From Prevotellamassilia timonensis (GTDB lineage Bacteria; Bacteroidota; Bacteroidia; Bacteroidales; Bacteroidaceae), in assembly GCF_900106785.1 (NCBI RefSeq), contig NZ_LT629844.1, forward strand, positions 503,105 through 567,104: a DNA stretch of 64,000 nt, in the 5' to 3' direction. The notes under the pieces are model-generated. The model saw only the letters and a list, made by a program, of their open reading frames with translations. It ran no database searches and was not told where the DNA came from. Positions 59,049 through 64,000 of this stretch are shown here, in pieces (the stretch's first letter is position 1; the number at the start of each line of letters is the position of its first letter). Both the position numbers and the translations under genes were made by a program.

Positions 59049-60260
59049 TCATTGTTTGTTGAGACTTTGTTTATACCAATTAAAAAGTCGTTGTACGCCT
59101 TCTTCAATCTCGACTTTGTGTGTCCAGCCTAATGAATGGAGTTTACTTACGTCGATGAGTTTACGCATAGTGCCATCGGGCTTGGTGTTGTCAAACTCTA
59201 TGGTGCCTTCAAATCCTACGGCTTTTGCAACTAATTCGGAGAGTTGACGGATGGTGAGTTCTATGCCTGTACCTACGTTGATGTGGCAATTACGTATCTC
59301 GCCTAACGTGGGTATGGCGCCTCCGCGACCTTCAGAGTTGTTGCGGTCTACTGTGCCATCGGTTTTGGCTCCATAAAACACGCTGCTGTATTTTTCTATT
59401 CCTATAATATCTTTGAAGTCAACGTTTAGGAGTATGTGTACACTGGCATCCGCCATGTCTTCGCTCCAAAGAAATTCGCGAAGTGGCGTTCCTGTTCCCC
59501 AAAGCACTACTTTATTGTCGTAGATGCCATAGAAGGCTAAGGCTTTTAAGATGCGGTCATGAGGGTTTGTGCCATCTACATTGCCTTCACCAATGAGCGC
59601 ACGGAGTTTATCTGTGGGATTGATGGGGCGTTTGTTCATGTCTTCTTCTATGCTGTGCCAATCGCCTTCGTGTAGGAGTTTTGCCAAATAGATTTTGCGC
59701 ATCATGGCGGGCATGACATGGCTGTTCTCTAAATGGAAATTATCGTTGGGACCATAGAGGTTGGTGGGCATTACGGCTATATAATTGGTGCCGTATTGCA
59801 GATTGTACGATTCGCACATCTTTAATCCTGCTATCTTGGCTATGGCATATTCCTCGTTGGTATATTCTAAGGGGGAGGTGAGCAGGCTGTATTCTTTCAT
59901 GGGTTGGGGTGCGTTCTTGGGATAGATGCACGTTGAACCTAAAAAGAGGAGTTTTTTGACACCATGTTTGTAGGCATTTTCTATTACATTGCACTGCATC
60001 TTCATGTTTTGCATGATGAAGTCGGCACGATAGAGGGAGTTTGCCATGATGCCACCAACAAAGGCTGCTGCAAGAACTACGGCTTCGGGACGTTCTTCAT
60101 CGAAGAAGCGTGTTACGGCTTGCTGGTCGGTTAGGTCTAACTCTTTATGGCTGCGACCTATTAAATTGTTATAGCCTCGTGCCTTTAGATTGTTCCAAAT
60201 GGCTGAGCCTACAAGTCCGTGATGTCCTGCTATATAGATTTTACTATCTTTACTTAACAT
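59049..60260 (-). CDS. fcl: GDP-L-fucose synthase
   Basis: 403 aa. It makes GDP-L-fucose from GDP-4-keto-6-deoxymannose with NADPH. Rossmann motif GHHGLVGSAIWN at about 12-23, active-site STCIYP and YxxxK in EEYAIAKIAGLK, then MPTNLYGPNDNF. It is longer than Escherichia coli Fcl (321) because of an insertion around 195-235 and another near 300, as in Bacteroidales homologues. It follows gmd by 9 nt, one operon. Confidence 0.93.
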   Translation of the reverse strand: MLSKDSKIYIAGHHGLVGSAIWNNLKARGYNNLIGRSHKELDLTDQQAVTRFFDEERPEAVVLAAAFVGGIMANSLYRADFIMQNMKMQCNVIENAYKHGVKKLLFLGSTCIYPKNAPQPMKEYSLLTSPLEYTNEEYAIAKIAGLKMCESYNLQYGTNYIAVMPTNLYGPNDNFHLENSHVMPAMMRKIYLAKLLHEGDWHSIEEDMNKRPINPTDKLRALIGEGNVDGTNPHDRILKALAFYGIYDNKVVLWGTGTPLREFLWSEDMADASVHILLNVDFKDIIGIEKYSSVFYGAKTDGTVDRNNSEGRGGAIPTLGEIRNCHINVGTGIELTIRQLSELVAKAVGFEGTIEFDNTKPDGTMRKLIDVSKLHSLGWTHKVEIEEGVQRLFNWYKQSLNKQ

Positions 60261-60269
60261 GGTGTTCTT

Positions 60270-61382
60270 TTATTTTACAATTCCCTTTTCAAGATATTCT
60301 GCCAAATTGGTACGTACTTGGGCTGCGGCTCCTTCTGCTGCTACTTTTGCCATGTCATGGTCTACCATGATTTTTACGAGTTGCTCGAAGGAGGTAGTAT
60401 TGGGATCCCAACCGAGTTTTGCCTTGGCTTTGGTTGGGTCGCCCCAAAGGTTTACTACATCTGTGGGACGATAGAAGTCTGGGGAAACTTCTACTATTGT
60501 TTTTCCTTTTAAATGTTCGGGACCGCTTATGCAGATGCCTTTTTCGTTTTCTGCCTTGCCTTCCCATTTTAGTTCGATGCCTACATGATGAAAGGCGAGT
60601 TGGGCAAACTCACGTACGCTATGTTGTACACCTGTTGCGATGACGTAGTCTTCGGGTTTAGGGGCTTGAAGAATGAGCCACATGCACTCTACATAGTCTT
60701 TTGCATAGCCCCAATCGCGTAATGAATCAAGGTTGCCAAGGTAGAGTTTGTCTTGCAAGCCCTGTGCTATACGTGCAGCAGCAAGAGTAATCTTACGTGT
60801 CACGAAAGTCTCGCCACGACGCTCGCTTTCGTGATTGAAGAGGATGCCATTGCAGCAAAACATATTGTAGGCATCGCGATATTCTTTGATTATCCAATAT
60901 CCATAGAGTTTGGCTACTGCATAGGGGCTGAATGGATGGAAGGGGGTGTTTTCGTTTTGTGGCACTTCTTCAGCTTTGCCATAGAGTTCGGAGGTTGATG
61001 CTTGGTAGATTTTACAACTGTGGGTAAGTCCTACTTTGCGTACTGCCTCAATTATACGTAGAACACCCACGGCATCAACGTCAGCGGTAAACTCAGGAGA
61101 GTCGAAGCTAACCTGCACATGGCTCTGTGCAGCAAGGTTGTAAATCTCAGTAGGTCGCACTTCTGACACCACGCCTACTATAGACATGGAGTCACCAAGG
61201 TCGGCATAGTGTAAATGGAAATGGGGTTTGCCTTCGAGATGTGCGATACGCTCGCGATAGTCTACGGATGAACGGCGAATGATGCCGTGTACATCATATC
61301 CTTTTTCAAGGAGCAATTCTGCTAAGTATGATCCATCTTGTCCTGTTACACCCGTTATTAGGGCTATGTTTTGTTTACTCAT
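60270..61382 (-). CDS. gmd: GDP-mannose 4,6-dehydratase
   Basis: 370 aa. First step of GDP-fucose synthesis. NADP-binding [19 protein letters not shown] at about 11-29, [14 protein letters not shown], catalytic [16 protein letters not shown] and YxxxK in [12 protein letters not shown]. Together with fcl it supplies GDP-fucose for capsule, O-antigen or surface glycoprotein fucosylation, typical of gut Bacteroidales. The 40-nt gap upstream separates it from a manC remnant. Confidence 0.95.
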   Translation of the reverse strand: MSKQNIALITGVTGQDGSYLAELLLEKGYDVHGIIRRSSVDYRERIAHLEGKPHFHLHYADLGDSMSIVGVVSEVRPTEIYNLAAQSHVQVSFDSPEFTADVDAVGVLRIIEAVRKVGLTHSCKIYQASTSELYGKAEEVPQNENTPFHPFSPYAVAKLYGYWIIKEYRDAYNMFCCNGILFNHESERRGETFVTRKITLAAARIAQGLQDKLYLGNLDSLRDWGYAKDYVECMWLILQAPKPEDYVIATGVQHSVREFAQLAFHHVGIELKWEGKAENEKGICISGPEHLKGKTIVEVSPDFYRPTDVVNLWGDPTKAKAKLGWDPNTTSFEQLVKIMVDHDMAKVAAEGAAAQVRTNLAEYLEKGIVK

Positions 61383-61422
61383 AATTGATATGTTTTTGTT
61401 CTTTAATTAAGGAAATTCCTTT

Positions 61423-61689
61423 TTACCATTCATACTCAAATCTTTCAATATATTCCTCCACGAGCGGATTACTTAATTGTACCTCAATAAAAGTCAAATC
61501 CGTTGTGGCCTTTATGGCATGATAATGTTCGACAGGAATATTCATGACGTCTCCACGTTTAACTAGTCTTCGTTCACCATCTAAAACAAAGATGCCTTCG
61601 CCATCAACACAAGTCCATATTTCACTACGATGATGATGCAACTGATAACTAATGTGTTTTCCTGCTTTCAAACGTATTGTTTTGAGTTT
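61423..61689 (-). pseudogene. C-terminal cupin remnant of ManC / mannose-phosphate isomerase type II
   Basis: 88 codons open between an upstream TAG (61690-61692) and the stop. From residue 1 it reads KLKTIRLKAGKHISYQLHHHRSEIW, then GEGIFVLDGERRLVKRGDVMNIPVEHYHAIKA: the cupin of the mannose-1-phosphate guanylyltransferase C-terminus, which provides GDP-mannose for gmd. The PWG.Y region and the whole nucleotidyltransferase are missing. The only possible start is TTG at 61671, inside the cupin. Probably a broken manC; less likely a short functional cupin. Confidence 0.7.
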
Positions 61690-61716
61690 CTAAAATAAAT
61701 GTCCTTTATGAGCCAT

Positions 61717-62184
61717 TCAGTATGCTACTTTGTCGCCATTCTGACGCCAGGCGTTGAAAGGGGCGTCGGCCTCGTCGTGCATCATGGCTTCGGTGGGCAA
61801 GTGGCGTTCGTTGATGGGCAGTGGCAGTTCCTGGTATATAAAGGCGTCGTCAAATCCGGCCTCGGCAGCGTCAGTTTTTGTGCCGGCAAAGTATAGGTGG
61901 CTGAGGTGTGCCCAATAGATGGCCCCCAAACACATGGGGCAAGGTTCGCACGACGAGTAAATGTCGCAGCCGCTGAGGTCGAAAGTGCCCAGCTTGGTGC
62001 AAGCATTGCGAATGGCCTGCACCTCGGCATGGGCTGTAGGGTCGTGTTGCAAGGTAACGCGGTTGACGCCTTCGGCCACAATTTCGCCGTTGCGCGCTAT
62101 GACGGCACCAAAGGGGCCGCCCCCTTGTCTTACGTTTTCGACGGCCAAAGCTATGGCGCGTCGCATCAGTTCTTGTTTTGTCAT
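61717..62184 (-). CDS. Guanine deaminase-like nucleobase/nucleoside deaminase
   Basis: 155 aa. Zinc-dependent cytidine-deaminase fold with HAEVQAIRNAC (His ligand and catalytic Glu) and PCPMCLGAI. The C-terminal FDDAFIYQELPLPINERHLP resembles the domain-swapped tail of Bacillus subtilis GuaD rather than TadA. It probably converts guanine to xanthine for purine recycling. Monocistronic with its own promoter. Confidence 0.8.
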   Translation of the reverse strand: MTKQELMRRAIALAVENVRQGGGPFGAVIARNGEIVAEGVNRVTLQHDPTAHAEVQAIRNACTKLGTFDLSGCDIYSSCEPCPMCLGAIYWAHLSHLYFAGTKTDAAEAGFDDAFIYQELPLPINERHLPTEAMMHDEADAPFNAWRQNGDKVAY

Positions 62185-62216
62185 ATTGTTGTCACGATTT
62201 ATGGTTTTGTCTTACA

Positions 62217-62247
62217 CAAAGGTAATCACTGGCACGCTTTTGTGCAA
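62217..62247 (-). promoter_or_regulatory. Promoter of the guanine-deaminase-like gene
   Basis: Minus strand TTG (62247-62245), 20-nt spacer, TACCTTTG (62224-62217), about 33 nt before the ATG at 62184. Confidence 0.65.
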
Positions 62248-62308
62248 TATTTAGTGGTCTGTTTTGTATGAAATGCTGGTAAAGTAGACTTTAACGCGTT
62301 GACGGAAT

Positions 62309-62332
62309 TAGTAAACAAGTTGACAAGTTAAC
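62309..62332 (-). repeat. Octamer repeat array upstream of the deaminase gene
   Basis: Three contiguous units on the minus strand: GTTAACTT, GTCAACTT, GTTTACTA. Located 125 nt before the start and upstream of the promoter, in gene orientation. Confidence 0.7.
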
Positions 62333-62468
62333 CTGAAATTCCGCCAACGCGTAGACGTTATTACTCGTGTCGCGTTGTTTTGGCGCACCCGACAAACCCT
62401 GTGGAGGGCTGTGCAGATGCTAACCCAAAAACTGAGTTGCCAAACGATACATGATTGCCCAAAAGTAG

Positions 62469-62476
62469 TACCTTTG
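62469..62476 (+). promoter_or_regulatory. -7 box of the IS transposase
   Basis: TACCTTTG, 4 nt before the ATG at 62481. The transcript would be nearly leaderless. Confidence 0.55.
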
Positions 62477-62480
62477 CACT

Positions 62481-62882
62481 ATGAATCAGAATGGCAATAA
62501 AAATATGTATGAGGGCCTCGCCTCATATTTCCTCCCCGAAGGAGTTCTTAAATATTTCGAGGTGACAGACTTTGCAACACAGCGTACTCTGGACAAGGAT
62601 GTTCTTTACACAACAGAGCTTCACATCTATCTGGATGAGCGCGACAATCGCACACCAGACATGAAGGATTCCGTGAGCAATGGTTTTGGGGAAGAATCAT
62701 GTTTACTTGACTATCCAGCCCGAGACAAGAAGGCGGTACTTCACATACGAAGAAGGCGTTGGACAATGCCGGATGGCACAACAAGAAGTGTTGACCTTGA
62801 CAAGGAGTTTGAACTGAAGCATAAGGGCACTCGATACGCGAAGGACTTCGCGCTTTTTTTAAAGAGGGCGAATGGACTCTGA
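62481..62882 (+). CDS. ISAon1-type transposase, N-terminal region protein
   Basis: 133 aa, the first frame of the element: EGLASYFLPEGVLKYFEVTDF, then ELHIYLDERDNRTPD and the ending DFALFLKRANGL. This matches the separate N-terminal protein of ISAon1-type elements, which likely binds the inverted repeats. Its end overlaps the second frame by 11 nt. A run of seven T lies just before the overlap. Confidence 0.8.
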   Translation: MNQNGNKNMYEGLASYFLPEGVLKYFEVTDFATQRTLDKDVLYTTELHIYLDERDNRTPDMKDSVSNGFGEESCLLDYPARDKKAVLHIRRRRWTMPDGTTRSVDLDKEFELKHKGTRYAKDFALFLKRANGL

Positions 62883-63960
62883 GACGATAACCGCTCGTCA
62901 GATTGGTTATACGTACATGATTAACAGCTCCACGTTTGCCAAAAGATACAAGGACGCCCTGAGTAACTTCGAGACGTGGGAGCAGAAGGATCACGCATCC
63001 AAGTGGATTCTTATTCCGCAAAACGTAGGTAAGGAGCAAGGCATAGACGAGACCTCCCTCCAGGGCGAACTGTACACTATCGTTCACAACAAGGATGCCC
63101 ATGGTCGCAAGGGTGCAATCATAGCAGTAGTCAAGGGAACGAATCCTGCTGACGTACTGAAGGTTCTCATGCAACTACCTGCAGATAAGCGTGAAATGGT
63201 TGAGAATATCACGATGGATCTCTCAGATTGCATGCGTGTCATAGCCCGAGAGGCATTCCCTAAAGCCACAGTCATACGTGACTGCTTCCATGTCGTAAAA
63301 CGCGGTGGAGAGGGCTGCGAAGAGATACGCCTGCGCCTGAAACGAAAAGCCGTAAAGGAGGCGAACAGACAGAAGGCAGAGTTTCGCAAATACCTCGAAA
63401 ATCTGGCAGCGCAGAGAAAGGCTTACCGCGAGCGAATGAGGAAAAGGCATGGGAAGAACTGGAAGAAGAGCAAGCGCGGAAGAAAGCCTATGAGGCTGAA
63501 CACTCGCTTTGAACCCAAAAGGCTTGAAAATGGCGAGACTCTTGTAGAGGCACAGACACGATGTCGCAAGCAATTGTCCATGAGCCGAGAGAAGTGGAGC
63601 GCAACGCAGAAAAAGCGTGCGAAGATACTTTTCGCACTCTACCCAAAACTTGAAGAAGCATACAATCTGATCAACTCCCTTAGAGCCATATTCAGAAACA
63701 AGAAACTCACAAAGGAGACTGCCAAACAGAATTTCAAGGGGTGGTATGAGAAAGTGGCTTCCTGCACTCTGCGTGAAATCAAGTCCGTACGCGATACCAT
63801 CAGATTCTATGAGGATGAAATCCTGAACTACTTTGACGGACGTAAGACTAACGCTTCAGCTGAATCGTTGAACTCAAAGATCAAATGCTTTCGTGCACAA
63901 GTAAAAGGAGTCATAGACATACCATTCTTCATGTATCGTTTAGCAACAGTTTTGGGTTAG
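62872..63960 (+). CDS. ISAon1-type DDE transposase, catalytic protein
   Basis: 362 aa. DDE core: GRKGAIIAVVKGTNPADVLKVL, then ENITMDLSDCMRVIAREAFPKATVIRDCFHVVK (second Asp region of ISL3-type enzymes), and the C-terminal FDGRKTNASAESLNSKIKCFRAQVKG containing the catalytic Glu. The middle is a basic Lys/Arg-rich insertion. It is in the +1 frame relative to the first protein; ATG 62872 lies inside that gene, so coupled re-initiation is likely. The stop is within the right inverted repeat. Confidence 0.85.
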   Translation: MDSETITARQIGYTYMINSSTFAKRYKDALSNFETWEQKDHASKWILIPQNVGKEQGIDETSLQGELYTIVHNKDAHGRKGAIIAVVKGTNPADVLKVLMQLPADKREMVENITMDLSDCMRVIAREAFPKATVIRDCFHVVKRGGEGCEEIRLRLKRKAVKEANRQKAEFRKYLENLAAQRKAYRERMRKRHGKNWKKSKRGRKPMRLNTRFEPKRLENGETLVEAQTRCRKQLSMSREKWSATQKKRAKILFALYPKLEEAYNLINSLRAIFRNKKLTKETAKQNFKGWYEKVASCTLREIKSVRDTIRFYEDEILNYFDGRKTNASAESLNSKIKCFRAQVKGVIDIPFFMYRLATVLG

Positions 63961-64000
63961 CATCTGCACGGCCTACTCCACAGGGTTTGTCGGGTGCGCC

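Larger units (their letters stand above)
62382..64000 (+). mobile_element. ISAon1-like insertion sequence
   Basis: Terminal inverted repeats of about 45 nt: left 62382-62426 (GGCGCACCCGACAAACCCTG...) and right 63954-64000, differing by one base and a 2-nt indel. They enclose two overlapping transposase frames, so the element seems whole at 1619 bp. The right repeat ends exactly at the window edge, so its target duplication cannot be seen. Confidence 0.85.

Noticed and set aside
62850..62882. Programmed -1 frameshift at the T7 run of the IS
   Set aside because: The second transposase frame is +1 (or -2), not -1, relative to the first; coupled re-initiation at the internal ATG is simpler.

Overview
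The window is a chromosomal segment of a Bacteroidales bacterium, probably Prevotellaceae. The evidence is the repeated Bacteroidetes-type promoter (a -7 box TAnnTTTG, often with TTTG or TTG 19-21 nt upstream), the lack of Shine-Dalgarno sequences, and the gene content: GH84 glycosidase with a T9SS-like tail, a DUF4923-like lipoprotein, EttA, an ISAon1-type insertion sequence and GDP-fucose genes. The genus is inferred from family resemblance only.

Host part, left (1-18052): an outer-membrane transporter, formate-tetrahydrofolate ligase (with a pseudoknot-like leader), an alanine/glycine symporter, a PP2C-like phosphatase, a low-molecular-weight tyrosine phosphatase and a sugar-kinase-like protein. 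Then comes an AT-richer accessory island (about 9000-12700) holding a Nudix regulator, a zinc-ribbon protein, a macro-like/YopX-like fusion and a PD-(D/E)XK-like protein, flanked by MITE-like repeats. A GH84 enzyme and a lipoprotein follow. Several host genes are preceded by same-orientation arrays of an 8-nt repeat, consensus GTYAACYY.

Prophage (18053-52432, 34,380 bp): a complete-looking Mu-like transposable phage with inverted transposase-type end sites and a CGTG target duplication. It has inserted into one arm of a host palindromic repeat. From the left it carries a leftward LexA/CI-type repressor; rightward early genes (zinc protein, Ner-like protein, MuA-like transposase, MuB-like ATPase, a second ATPase, GemA, DUF3164); a leftward packaging/head block (27032-33664); and a rightward block with head protease/scaffold, capsid, lysis genes (amidase, holin-like, unimolecular-spanin-like), tail tube, tail chaperones with a G_GGT_TTC -1 frameshift site, tape measure, distal tail, tail hub and fibre. 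The right end holds a reverse-transcriptase remnant, a pseudoknotted RNA, a Mor-like regulator, a thymidylate-synthase homologue with the Asp typical of dCMP enzymes, and a Dam-type methylase. A second structured RNA (GGAT-loop hairpins plus a tRNA-like 3' end) lies between early genes. No sheath gene is seen, so a siphovirus-type tail is inferred.

Host part, right (52433-64000): the other arm of the split palindrome, four 84-bp tandem repeats ending in the promoter of a small outer-membrane protein, thiL, a META-domain lipoprotein, ettA, a MITE-like element, an iteron-like region before a truncated VapE-type ATPase, fcl-gmd with a manC remnant, a guanine-deaminase-like gene, and an ISAon1-like element whose right inverted repeat ends exactly at the window end.
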